A DNA stretch of 33,177 bases. Source: a virus. The DNA is taken from the IMG/VR virus record IMGVR_UViG_3300014913_000044, positions 1-33,177 of that record, one strand, 5' to 3'. Position 1 is the stretch's first letter. Every line of letters starts with the position of its first letter. This document shows positions 6,838 through 13,926 of the stretch, piece after piece. The notes beneath the pieces are model-generated. The model did not search any database. It worked only from the letters and a program-made list of their open reading frames with translations, and was not told where the DNA came from. The position numbers and the translations under genes were made by a program.

Positions 6838-9800
6838 TGTTATCAAAGGTCCTACACCTCGACCCGTACTTCCCTACCGGGGAGTTGACCGTCCAGCCCG
6901 TCGTGCTGTGGGCTAATGGGCGCCCCTGTGTGGAGGACGTTACCAAGTACGCGAGTGTAGGTGATGAGTACTTCCGGACAATTCAGCCGATCCCCGGCCA
7001 TTCCATCGTTTACGTCCTCGCCGTCAGCGGCTGGGAGACGTACGGTGAGAACCGAAACGGAGATGGTTTCCCCGAATACCCCTTCAAAGAAGATGCTACC
7101 CCTCCTTGGATTGCTGCGGATGATGTTCTTCCCCTCCACTACAAAACTTTTGAGCAATACGGCTACAACTATCGGCACCACTGCTTTCCTGCTGGATCTC
7201 TAGTACTTCTTGCCAACCGTAAGCGTGTGGCAATAGAGGATGTTCAAAAAAATGACCTAGTAGAGACACTTTCGGGCCCTAGAAAAGTTACGAAAATCAT
7301 GCGGCGCCCCTACGCCGGAGAAGGCGTACAGCTTTCCTTACGGGGTAATTACCAACCGCTTACGGGGACCGCAGACCATCCAGTTCTTGTGTACCAAAGA
7401 GAACAAGTCCACTGTCCGCATGGGTACTGTTATCTTACTCTTGAAGGGCGAGGGTGTAGTACGAAAGCCTGTCAAGAAAAACGGGGCAGTATCGGAGAGC
7501 CTGTGTGGGTTCCTCTCAGTGCTGTTCTTCCGGGAGATTATCTAGTTTTTCCTAAACCAAAGCATGGGAATACTGTTGTGGACCCTGGGTTCGCGCGCCT
7601 AGTAGGGTGGGTGGCTTCGGAGGGTCACTTAGGAAAGAGAGGAAGTATACAGTTCACATTCTCTTCTAAAAATACCCTGGACATTCCTGCGGTGAAAAAG
7701 TGTCTCGAGGAAAATAATTTACATGTGGGCTTACACTCCCGCTCGGACGGTTTAACGATGGCGTCTTCCTGTTCGTCTCGAGTGCACGCGGCTCTTTCTG
7801 ATTACGTCCAAGGAGTTTTTTCGGAGAAGTCCCTGACAGAGAAAATTTTGGAGTGGGATTCTGAATCACTACTCCAAATGCTTGGTACATATATCGACGG
7901 AGACGGACACGTATGTCCTACAGGTAAGAATGCAGGGCAGCTTCGTATTAGGTCTTCTTCTCCGCAGATGTTGAATATTCTTTCAGATATAATCAAGTCC
8001 TTAGGGATCCCAGCAACAGTTCAGTGGGATATACCGGCTGGGGAGATGATCAGCCCTACTAACGGAAAACAGTATTCCTACTCGGGCTCAGGAGTAGTCG
8101 CCGTCGCAGCGGCATATTCTCCGCAAATTACTAAATACAGCCGTAAAAAGTGTGTATGGGAAACAAGAACGCCACAAACCCTCGCTGTGGGGGACACTTT
8201 TTTAGTTCGAGTGACTGACCGCGAGGATATTGTCCTAGAGGAAGAAGTTTTTAACCTCGAGGTCGAAGAGTTACATCATTACGTAGTTAACGATGTGGTA
8301 GTGCACAACTGTAACAAGGATCCTAAGAAGGCCGTCGGCAAGGTCATGAAGGCGTTCTGGAACCCGACCATGCATCGGGTGGAACTCCTGGTTGACCTGG
8401 ACAACACGAAAGCTCCCGACCTAGCTGAACGCATCGAGGCTGGGGAGTTCCCGCCGGTGAGCATGGGAACACGGGTGAAGTACGACGTCTGCAGCGAATG
8501 CGGAAATCGAGCACCGACGCGTGCCCAGTACTGCGATCACCTGAAGTTCCAGATGAAGCAGACGCTTCCGAGTGGCCGGACGGTGTGTGCTCTCAACCCG
8601 AAACCTAAGTTCTTCGATATCTCGTGGGTCTTCAAGCCCGCAGACCCGATGGCGTATATGATGAAGAAAGTCGCGGAAGCTCCCTACGAAATCTCAGGTG
8701 CGAGCGCCGGGGAGTACATCGACAAGATGGCGGAGCGAAAGCTCGCAGCCCGGAAATTAGCCGTCATCGACAAGATTGTGCAGGGCTACCCCGTCGATGC
8801 CAAGACCGAGGGCTTTGACGAAGCGGATATACACAACATCCAGGGGATGCGAGACATTGTTTTGTCGTCAGCCCAATCCACTCCGGAGCTTCCGGACGAT
8901 GTCCTACGGAGACTGTCAGCACACCCTATCAATAAGGTAATGTCTACGCTGTTCGCCGGTGGCATGTCCCTCTCTACTCCAGAGGTAGTGAAGATCGTCA
9001 TTTACAAGTCTTACCCGAAGGCTACAGTCGGTGATGATGTCCTTGATAAGTGTGTCGTGATGCAACGACCCATCATGGACTTCCTGGGTGATTGCCCACA
9101 GGTGATGGACCAGATCGAGAAAACCGGGGCTTTCGATATTTCTCCCGAAAACATCGACGTGAAGATCGCTCAAGAAGTCGACGACTACTTTGAGAAGCGC
9201 TCTGGCATCGGGCAGTATCTGAAGCGACGCCTGGTTCCTGCGCAGTGGAGAGAGACTCCCGAACCCCGAACCTCTCCGCTCACTGTCACAGATCCGGCTA
9301 CGGGAACAGTATACGGAACGACCCGGGGAGCGGCCCTGGAAGCCCACGACGAGATCGCAAAGCGAAACCTCATGAAGGTTTTGGGAGGGGGTGCGCTACT
9401 TGCAGGGGGTTACAAGGTTTTGGGGAGCGGATTAGAACGCCTTGGCCATGGAAAGTTGAAACCTTTATTGGCGCTCTCTTTGGGGACGCTTGGTGCAACG
9501 CAATGGCCCAAAATGGGGCCTCACTACATGACTGACCAGGGAGTCCCGATCCCCACCCTCACAGAAATGGTTCCCAAGCAAGCTGGGTTGCGAGAAACCG
9601 TCGGTAGGAAGGCTTCTTCTTTAGCTCTTCCAATGTTGGGGACTTTGGCAGCTATGTCTGCTTTGGGACTCGATTATCAGTCGCGGTTACGGAGGGGGGA
9701 GCCCGTAGGCCATCCTGCGTTGCCACTTTCTCGGCGCATTCTTGACAGGATGGGGAGATTCTCCTATGAGCACCCACTCATTACTGCTGCCGCGGGCACA

Positions 9801-10064
9801 GCCGCTCTGAAAGGTTTAGGCCGTGTCCCCGCAGTGCAAAAGGGCATGGGGTATGCCGGACGTGCGGGTCAGTTCGTGAAAGAGAAGGGACGCAAGGCGG
9901 CGGATAAGCTCAAGGACGCCATGCGTGGCCTGGCTGAAGACCAAGTAAAAATGTCGGAGCTTCTGGAACCTGATCTTCCTACTCCGGCCGGGACTGTGGA
10001 GCTACCTGAAGTCGACATGGACAAGATTGCGACAAAGGTTGGCCTACTCATATGGGAGGGGTGA
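6837..10064 (+). CDS. Prohead (capsid maturation) protease with intein and membrane-like C-terminal extension
   Basis: GTG 6837 overlaps the preceding stop by one base. Removing the intein (residues 116-491) gives a 699-residue protein. The joined extein reads YNYRHH+CNKDPKKAVGKV, then MHRVELLVDLD, then GEFPPVSMGTRVKYDVCSEC, and a C-x2-C-x10-C-x-H zinc-like knuckle (C552, C555, C566, H568). This is the pattern of phage prohead serine proteases: His near 114/115 and Ser542 (166 after splicing) as catalytic candidates. Such enzymes cleave scaffold and capsid proteins inside the prohead. After about residue 800 the protein departs from the protease pattern and carries Gly-rich hydrophobic segments (VLGGGALLAGGYKVLG; LPMLGTLAAMSALGL; LITAAAGTAALKGLG) and basic stretches. 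This is an unusual extension that might itself be cut off. It lies upstream of scaffold and capsid genes, the usual order. Confidence 0.85.
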   Translation: MLSKVLHLDPYFPTGELTVQPVVLWANGRPCVEDVTKYASVGDEYFRTIQPIPGHSIVYVLAVSGWETYGENRNGDGFPEYPFKEDATPPWIAADDVLPLHYKTFEQYGYNYRHHCFPAGSLVLLANRKRVAIEDVQKNDLVETLSGPRKVTKIMRRPYAGEGVQLSLRGNYQPLTGTADHPVLVYQREQVHCPHGYCYLTLEGRGCSTKACQEKRGSIGEPVWVPLSAVLPGDYLVFPKPKHGNTVVDPGFARLVGWVASEGHLGKRGSIQFTFSSKNTLDIPAVKKCLEENNLHVGLHSRSDGLTMASSCSSRVHAALSDYVQGVFSEKSLTEKILEWDSESLLQMLGTYIDGDGHVCPTGKNAGQLRIRSSSPQMLNILSDIIKSLGIPATVQWDIPAGEMISPTNGKQYSYSGSGVVAVAAAYSPQITKYSRKKCVWETRTPQTLAVGDTFLVRVTDREDIVLEEEVFNLEVEELHHYVVNDVVVHNCNKDPKKAVGKVMKAFWNPTMHRVELLVDLDNTKAPDLAERIEAGEFPPVSMGTRVKYDVCSECGNRAPTRAQYCDHLKFQMKQTLPSGRTVCALNPKPKFFDISWVFKPADPMAYMMKKVAEAPYEISGASAGEYIDKMAERKLAARKLAVIDKIVQGYPVDAKTEGFDEADIHNIQGMRDIVLSSAQSTPELPDDVLRRLSAHPINKVMSTLFAGGMSLSTPEVVKIVIYKSYPKATVGDDVLDKCVVMQRPIMDFLGDCPQVMDQIEKTGAFDISPENIDVKIAQEVDDYFEKRSGIGQYLKRRLVPAQWRETPEPRTSPLTVTDPATGTVYGTTRGAALEAHDEIAKRNLMKVLGGGALLAGGYKVLGSGLERLGHGKLKPLLALSLGTLGATQWPKMGPHYMTDQGVPIPTLTEMVPKQAGLRETVGRKASSLALPMLGTLAAMSALGLDYQSRLRRGEPVGHPALPLSRRILDRMGRFSYEHPLITAAAGTAALKGLGRVPAVQKGMGYAGRAGQFVKEKGRKAADKLKDAMRGLAEDQVKMSELLEPDLPTPAGTVELPEVDMDKIATKVGLLIWEG
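7182..8309 (+). mobile_element. Intein with LAGLIDADG homing endonuclease, inserted in the prohead protease
   Basis: The in-frame insertion encodes 376 residues. It begins with Cys (CFPAGSLVLL, block A), has the block B motif GTADHPV (Thr63, His66), two LAGLIDADG-type motifs (LVGWVASEGHL with Glu147; LGTYIDGDGHV with Asp241), and ends VFNLEVEELHHYVVNDVVVH-N with Asn376 followed by Cys as +1 residue. All residues needed for splicing are present, so it should be active. A four-Cys cluster (C78, C83, C92, C97) between block B and the endonuclease looks like an added zinc finger. The coding sequence looks more A+T-rich than the exteins, consistent with recent transfer. Confidence 0.95.
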
Positions 10065-10073
10065 AAACCGCTC

Positions 10074-10109
10074 TTGTAAAACTTCGTTGTGCACCCTATC
10101 ATTGGGTGC
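10074..10109 (+). promoter_or_regulatory. Candidate promoter with overlapping hairpin before the scaffold gene
   Basis: TTGTAA (10074-10079) and TATCAT (10097-10102) are separated by 17 bp. The -10 box forms the loop of a perfect 6-bp hairpin, GCACCC (10091-10096) with GGGTGC (10104-10109). It lies in the 67-bp gap before the gene at 10132. The hairpin could equally be an RNA element after the protease gene. Confidence 0.4.
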
Positions 10110-10131
10110 GTAACTTGAAGCGAGGTACAAA

Positions 10132-10758
10132 ATGGAGTTGCAACAGCTGATCGAGCAATTCAATGAAGGTTCTGGCAGTGAGAAGACCGCGGGTGAAGAG
10201 ACTCCTGCGGGGGGTGCTGAAGGAGCCAACACGGAAGACCTGAAGGGGGCTCTCGGGGATGTGCTCGAGTCGGGGCAACAAAAAGAAGCTGCCGCTGCTC
10301 AAGGAAACCCCGTGGAGGACCTGATGAAGATGGCTGAGGAGCTGAGCGGTCTTGATAAAGAGGCCGAAGAAGCTTCCATCCGGAATCTCGGGGTTGCTTT
10401 CGCGGATAGCGCTCATCGCAGGTGGGCTGAGCTGAATGAGAAGGTGGCGAACGTGTTGGAGCAGTCTCCACTCGCGGACGCTGTCAAGATCGCTGCGCAG
10501 CAAGGCCACGCAGACGCTACTGCCGCCCTGGAAGAACAGCAGAAAGAAGCGTCAGACGCGGAGACGCTCCAAGAAATCGTCAAGCTTGCGGAGTTCGGCA
10601 ACCAAGAAGCACAAGCCTTCTTGCAGAAGCTGGCTGCTGAGGAGTACGACCGGGGCAAGGAAGCCGCTTTGGAAGAGGTGCACAACACTGCCGCTCAGGA
10701 GTTCCTCAAGGGGGCCGCTGAGGTGCAGGTGTTGGTGAACCTAGCGAACCAGCAGTAA
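10132..10758 (+). CDS. Scaffolding or prohead core protein candidate
   Basis: The 208-residue protein starts at ATG 10132 after gcgagg. It is strongly acidic, almost wholly helical and rich in Glu, Ala and Gln, with no aromatic core: a disordered Gly/Glu/Thr N-terminal third, then amphipathic helices with coiled-coil character. Lys-hydrophobic-Ala tripeptides recur (EKTA, MKMA, EKVA, VKIA, VKLA, QKLA). The composition, size and position between the prohead protease and the capsid gene are those of phage scaffold proteins, which are typically degraded by that protease. There is no sequence-family match by eye, so the call rests on context and composition. Confidence 0.65.
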   Translation: MELQQLIEQFNEGSGSEKTAGEETPAGGAEGANTEDLKGALGDVLESGQQKEAAAAQGNPVEDLMKMAEELSGLDKEAEEASIRNLGVAFADSAHRRWAELNEKVANVLEQSPLADAVKIAAQQGHADATAALEEQQKEASDAETLQEIVKLAEFGNQEAQAFLQKLAAEEYDRGKEAALEEVHNTAAQEFLKGAAEVQVLVNLANQQ

Positions 10759-10762
10759 GGTC

Positions 10763-10861
10763 ATGTACGGACACGACACCATTAAGCTGTACGCTGAGCT
10801 TTACAAGATGGCCTATGAGGCCATGGCGCAGCGGTACGGTGTCGAAGGAGAGGCGACATGA
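10763..10861 (+). CDS. Very small protein (32 aa) coupled to the next gene
   Basis: This short frame begins at ATG 10763, five bases after the preceding stop, with taagg as a weak ribosome site that overlaps that stop. It encodes an aromatic- and charge-rich helix (begins MYGHDTIKLYAELYKMAYEA). Its TGA overlaps the ATG at 10858 (ATGA), continuing the coupling seen through the following three genes. The overlap on one side, the tight spacing on the other and the YKMA tripeptide like its neighbours support it as real. Function unknown. Confidence 0.65.
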   Translation: MYGHDTIKLYAELYKMAYEAMAQRYGVEGEAT

Positions 10862-11088
10862 AGCGTCTACCAAACGTCCGTGAGGTGATGACCTCTGTTC
10901 GTGCTTCCGTTGCGCAGGTACGTTCGGAAAAAGTTGCCGCAGAAGCTCCTGGAGCGAACCTATCCGTTGACGTCGCCCAGGACTTGATGAAAGTGGCTTC
11001 TGAAATTAGGGATGGGAGTTTTGCTCCGGTGACCTATAATGAAGTCATGAAGTTCGCATCGCTGGTGAAAGAGGCTGTGCAAAAATGA
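10858..11088 (+). CDS. Small helical protein (76 aa), unknown function
   Basis: ATG 10858 overlaps the previous stop (ATGA), with gaaggagagg directly upstream as ribosome site; its own TGA overlaps the next ATG. The protein is a basic and amphipathic helix followed by a second helical part, with SEKVA, MKVA and MKFA tripeptides. It is one of four consecutive tiny late genes between scaffold and decoration candidates. There are no cysteines or membrane segments. Function unknown; a minor head or core component is possible. Confidence 0.78.
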   Translation: MKRLPNVREVMTSVRASVAQVRSEKVAAEAPGANLSVDVAQDLMKVASEIRDGSFAPVTYNEVMKFASLVKEAVQK

Positions 11089-11243
11089 CCTCTGCTGAAC
11101 AACTCAGGAAGCTAGCACAAGAGTTGCGGGACGCTTCCAAGAAGATGGACGAGGAACGCACGCAGAAGTGCGCGCAGATCCTTGTTGCAGCTCAAGGGTT
11201 GAACGAGCTCCGGCGACGCAGAACAGGAGATACAGGCAAATGA
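11085..11243 (+). CDS. Very small charged helical protein (52 aa)
   Basis: The frame runs from ATG 11085 (overlapping the stop of the previous gene, ATGA) to TGA 11241-11243, which overlaps the next start at 11240. It encodes a strongly charged helix (starts MTSAEQLRKLAQELRDASKK) ending in a run of arginines. The two-sided ATGA overlaps are good evidence for a translated gene despite its size. It carries the RKLA tripeptide common in this cluster. Function unknown. Confidence 0.72.
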   Translation: MTSAEQLRKLAQELRDASKKMDEERTQKCAQILVAAQGLNELRRRRTGDTGK

Positions 11244-11593
11244 TGATCGATTCTGACACACTGCCTAAGATCGCCACGGTCCTCGAAAAGCTCGCCGAGT
11301 ACATCGAGAACGTTGAAGCTTCAAAGGTCGCCGAGGTCATCAATAAGAAGACCGCTGCGGCTAAGGCTTTGGCGGATAAGTTGAGCACGGCGACGGGTGA
11401 GGACATCGACGAGAACGTCGTGCAAAAGCTCGCTGAGCTCGACCCCGAAGTGGCCGCCATGATCGGAAAGTTCGCTGGTGATGCTACCAGCGTAGATTCC
11501 ATGGGTGGTCCAGAAGAAGGTAGAACCGAAAAGACGGCGTCCGCAGGAGATTCAGCTGACGCTCGTTTCATTGGCTGGGTCACTGGACCTTAA
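11240..11593 (+). CDS. Small acidic helical protein (117 aa), unknown function
   Basis: The start is taken at ATG 11240, which overlaps the previous stop and has aggag at 11225-11229; the longer frame from 11168 would bury the upstream gene and read an Arg/Cys-rich non-native N terminus. The protein is acidic and helical with at least six Lys-hydrophobic-Ala tripeptides (PKIA, EKLA, SKVA, KKTA, QKLA, EKTA), the densest in the window. The C-terminal 35 residues are disordered and end in FIGWVTGP. It sits immediately before the decoration-like gene. A second core or scaffold component would fit; this is inference. Confidence 0.8.
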   Translation: MMIDSDTLPKIATVLEKLAEYIENVEASKVAEVINKKTAAAKALADKLSTATGEDIDENVVQKLAELDPEVAAMIGKFAGDATSVDSMGGPEEGRTEKTASAGDSADARFIGWVTGP

Positions 11594-11605
11594 ACGGAGG
11601 ATGCG

Positions 11606-12103
11606 ATGAGCAATCTGAATTCACTATTCGACATTGTGACCCGGGACCCGCACCCCAATGCGCTTGCGAGTCTCATGGTCATTTTGGACGTCGCTGGCGC
11701 TCCCGGTCCGGCCCCTTCGGGGACGCCGGTCGCTGGGACCATCGGCCCCGGTACCATCGTGATGATGGACGCTGCCGGTGAAGCTGTTCTCGGGGACAGC
11801 GGTGCCTGGGCGGCCGCCACTCCGATCATGTACATGGTCGCGGTGGATGGCGACATGGACTATGACGGTGCTTTTCTGCATCGGATCACTACTCTCGAGG
11901 GTGGTCTGCAGATGAAGACCGAACAGTTCGTGGCAGGCGTGTACGTTCCCGGTCAGCCGCTGACGGTTGGCACAGGTCCGACCGCGGGTCAGCTCCTGGG
12001 TCTCACCCTCGCCGGTGAGCCCCTGGTGGCATTCGTGGGTCCAAACGGAGTCAACGCCGACGGCACGCTCGATGTGATCATGCCGCAAAGCAACGGCCGC
12101 TAA
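11606..12103 (+). CDS. Capsid decoration (head stabilisation) protein candidate
   Basis: The 165-residue protein begins at ATG 11606 after cggagg and ends 10 bases before the capsid gene. It is rich in Gly, Ala, Pro, Val and Thr, predicted as mostly beta strands and loops, with no charged helices. Segments such as PVAGTIGPGTIVMMDAAGEA and FVAGVYVPGQPLTVGTGPTA look like a small beta-barrel. Small beta-rich proteins encoded directly upstream of the major capsid gene are often decoration proteins (lambda gpD is the classic case of that order). There is no direct family recognition, so the role is inferred from composition and position. Confidence 0.65.
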   Translation: MSNLNSLFDIVTRDPHPNALASLMVILDVAGAPGPAPSGTPVAGTIGPGTIVMMDAAGEAVLGDSGAWAAATPIMYMVAVDGDMDYDGAFLHRITTLEGGLQMKTEQFVAGVYVPGQPLTVGTGPTAGQLLGLTLAGEPLVAFVGPNGVNADGTLDVIMPQSNGR

Positions 12104-12113
12104 GGAGGGCGTC

Positions 12114-13025
12114 ATGGATTATAACGTTGAAACGCCGGAAGTGACTGCCCAGCTCGTGAATTCCAGCTTCGTGCGGAAGATCGACGAAGGGCGTGTCAAG
12201 GAAGCCGCTGAGGAGAGCACCGCGTTCATCCGTGAGAAGCTCCGTCAGGAAGCGGCCGTCCGTGAGATCCTCGCCCCGGAGGGTATTTCCGAGGAAGAGA
12301 TCGACCGTGACGAGGACACGGATCAGCCGAAGAAGATCATCGACAAGGAGCCGGACTCGTATGCTACGTTCGTTCAGTTCCAAGGTGTCGGTCCCCGGAC
12401 TTGGTTCAAGGGTCCGCGGTATGCGATCTATTTCGGGAAGATCGAATCTCAGCGCTTCACCAAGGTGAAGTGGGAGCTGATGACGTACACCAGCGACATC
12501 CGCAAGATCCTGTCGGACAACTCGGTCAAGGACATGGCCGACGAGGAAGACAGCAAGTGGAACGAGCTGGTCACCGACATCATCAACGCTAACCCGCTCG
12601 AGCAGCGGACCGCTGGTGCGTTCCAGTCGTCAACGTTCAAGCAGGCTATGCAGAAGATGCTCGGTCGTCGGCGCCCCATTGGCAAGATGCTGATGACGAA
12701 GCTGCGCTACATGGACGCGCTGGATCTTCCAGCGGTGACGGTCGGTGATGATATCGCCAGCCGCCACTTCGACCAGGGCATTGAAGCCACAGAGAGGCTG
12801 TGGGGCATCCCGGTGGTGACCACCATCAAGAGCGACATTTACGACCCAGACAAGGCGTGGATCTTCGCTCCGCAGAAGCCCAACAACTTCCTGGGGAACT
12901 TCTACCTGTTGCAGGATGCTACCCTGTTCATCAAGCAGGAAGCGGACGTCATCATGTTCTGGAGCTACGAGGCTCTGGGCATCGGCGTTGGTAACCGGCT
13001 GTCCATGCAAGAAATCCAGTTCTAA
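12114..13025 (+). CDS. Major capsid protein (HK97-fold) candidate
   Basis: The 303-residue protein starts at ATG 12114 behind a strong aaggagg site. A charged, helical N-terminal part (residues 1-75, a possible delta domain) precedes the core. The core has GVGPRTWFKGPRYAIYFGKI, then GRRRPIGKMLMTKLRYMDAL, and a C-terminal block (NNFLGNFYLLQDATLFIKQE, ending SYEALGIGVGNRLSMQEIQF) that resembles the closing domain of large-phage capsid proteins. Codon use looks more G+C-rich and restricted than most neighbours, as expected for the most abundant virion protein. The order protease, scaffold, decoration, capsid supports it. A processing site after residue 75 is possible but not assigned. Confidence 0.75.
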   Translation: MDYNVETPEVTAQLVNSSFVRKIDEGRVKEAAEESTAFIREKLRQEAAVREILAPEGISEEEIDRDEDTDQPKKIIDKEPDSYATFVQFQGVGPRTWFKGPRYAIYFGKIESQRFTKVKWELMTYTSDIRKILSDNSVKDMADEEDSKWNELVTDIINANPLEQRTAGAFQSSTFKQAMQKMLGRRRPIGKMLMTKLRYMDALDLPAVTVGDDIASRHFDQGIEATERLWGIPVVTTIKSDIYDPDKAWIFAPQKPNNFLGNFYLLQDATLFIKQEADVIMFWSYEALGIGVGNRLSMQEIQF

Positions 13026-13068
13026 TCGAACTGGATTGCTAGGTAGCGCACTGGGGCTTTCCTGCCCC
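13013..13068 (+). terminator. Twin hairpins at the 3' end of the capsid gene
   Basis: A perfect 10-bp stem (13013-13022 with 13028-13037, loop 5 nt) spans the last capsid codons and the TAA stop. A second hairpin GGGGC-TTTCCT-GCCCC follows at 13053-13068. Neither is followed by a T-run, so this may be a partial terminator or an mRNA-stabilising 3' end rather than a full stop. Confidence 0.6.
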
Positions 13069-13085
13069 TCCTGGAGGAGTCAGAC

Positions 13086-13595
13086 ATGAAATACATGAAG
13101 TTGACGAACGTGTCTCCAGCGCGCAAGGCTTATTCAGGTCTGCGTGACGGATCGGGAAGGCCTCTAGTGCTAGACCCCGGTGACATGAAGCCCGTCCATC
13201 CGGGCGTCATGAAACACCGTACCATCGAGGCGGACATCAGGGCAGGAGTCCTTTCGGTTCAGATGCCGGGGGAGGAGGCGCCCAAGCCCGCGCCAACTCC
13301 TGCGCCTGCTGACTCTCCACCGGCCGATCCTCCCGCGGATACTCCTCCCGCAGATACTCCTCCGGCGGACAATGACGACGTTGATAAAGATGACGGGAGC
13401 GAGGATGATAACGCGGAGCTCCGCGAGCTCTTCCTCAGCGCTCCTGGTATCACTGAGAAGAATGTCAACGCCGTCCTAGACGCCTACACAAACCTCCAAG
13501 AACTGGCCGACGCCAGCGAGGAAGACCTCGTTGCTGCTGGTGTGACCAAGTCTTTCGCAGGGCGTGTTGTAGAGTGGGCCATCGAGAACCTCTAG
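13086..13595 (+). CDS. Post-capsid protein with C-terminal helix-hairpin-helix domain
   Basis: The 169-residue protein starts at ATG 13086 after ctggagg. It has three parts: a compact N-terminal domain (residues 1-60), a Pro-rich repeated linker with PPAD units (about 65-95) leading into an Asp-rich stretch, and a C-terminal helix-hairpin-helix-type domain (115-165: LFLSAPGITEKNVNAVLDAY, then LQELADASEEDLVAAGVT). HhH domains usually bind DNA without sequence preference. A DNA-binding domain on a flexible tether, encoded right after the capsid gene, would suit a head-interior or head-completion role, but this is inference. Confidence 0.75.
   Translation: MKYMKLTNVSPARKAYSGLRDGSGRPLVLDPGDMKPVHPGVMKHRTIEADIRAGVLSVQMPGEEAPKPAPTPAPADSPPADPPADTPPADTPPADNDDVDKDDGSEDDNAELRELFLSAPGITEKNVNAVLDAYTNLQELADASEEDLVAAGVTKSFAGRVVEWAIENL
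13317..13370 (+). repeat. Imperfect 15-bp repeats encoding PPAD linker units
   Basis: Inside the gene at 13086 the codons for Thr/Asp-Pro-Pro-Ala-Asp are repeated four times in 12-15 bp units with silent-site differences. They form a flexible Pro-rich linker. The variation at third positions shows the array is older than the one at the window start. Confidence 0.8.
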
Positions 13596-13612
13596 GCTAC
13601 CTCAAATCCTTG

Positions 13613-13641
13613 TTGTGACTACCCGACTGTCGTCGTATCCT
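13613..13641 (+). promoter_or_regulatory. Candidate promoter for a leaderless transcript
   Basis: TTGTGA (13613-13618) and TATCCT (13636-13641) are separated by 17 bp. The expected transcription start, about 7 nt downstream, falls on the A of ATG 13648, which has no ribosome site. This would give a leaderless mRNA. The spacing and TTGT start match the candidates at 10074 and 24197. Confidence 0.4.
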
Positions 13642-13647
13642 TTCTAT

Positions 13648-13926
13648 ATGACGACGAAAGTCGACCATAACTATCCGTCTCCTGGAGACTTGGTAATTGT
13701 AGACGCTGATACGTCTAATCCGATTCAGTACGCCATCATTCGGGTCTACAATGCAGCTTCCTACCCCCCCAGCTCATTAATTCGAGAAACCTGGGTCGGA
13801 GAGACCCAAACCGACGTCAACGGTGAATGGCTCGACCCCATTTTTTTGGATGACGGCCTGAATTGGGTAGTTCAAGTAAGTAAGAGACTCACGTACAGCA
13901 CTCAGATTGTGGAGATCTCCACATGA
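13648..13926 (+). CDS. Small beta-sandwich protein, first of a tandem paralogue pair
   Basis: The start at ATG 13648 (92 residues) is preferred to the GTG at 13615. The protein then begins MTTKVDHNYPSPGDLVIVD, which aligns with the next product from its first residue (MTVHVNHDYPHEGDLQVVS). Later blocks also match (ETQTDVNGEWLDPIFLDDGL with ETVTDADGNWVDTIDLEDAR). The pattern of strands, a T-D-x-x-G-x-W turn and a closing VEIST/REIMT resembles prealbumin-like or Ig-like domains used in virion surface proteins. Its TGA overlaps the next start. Probably a head or neck accessory protein; the exact role is unknown. Confidence 0.75.
   Translation: MTTKVDHNYPSPGDLVIVDADTSNPIQYAIIRVYNAASYPPSSLIRETWVGETQTDVNGEWLDPIFLDDGLNWVVQVSKRLTYSTQIVEIST

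Noticed and set aside
11168-11239. Upstream start of the 117-residue protein
   Set aside because: The extension reads an Arg/Cys-rich peptide through another gene, whereas ATG 11240 has a ribosome site and an ATGA overlap.
13615-13647. GTG start for the first beta-sandwich gene
   Set aside because: It would add 11 residues that do not align with the paralogue and overlaps the putative promoter; ATG 13648 fits the alignment.
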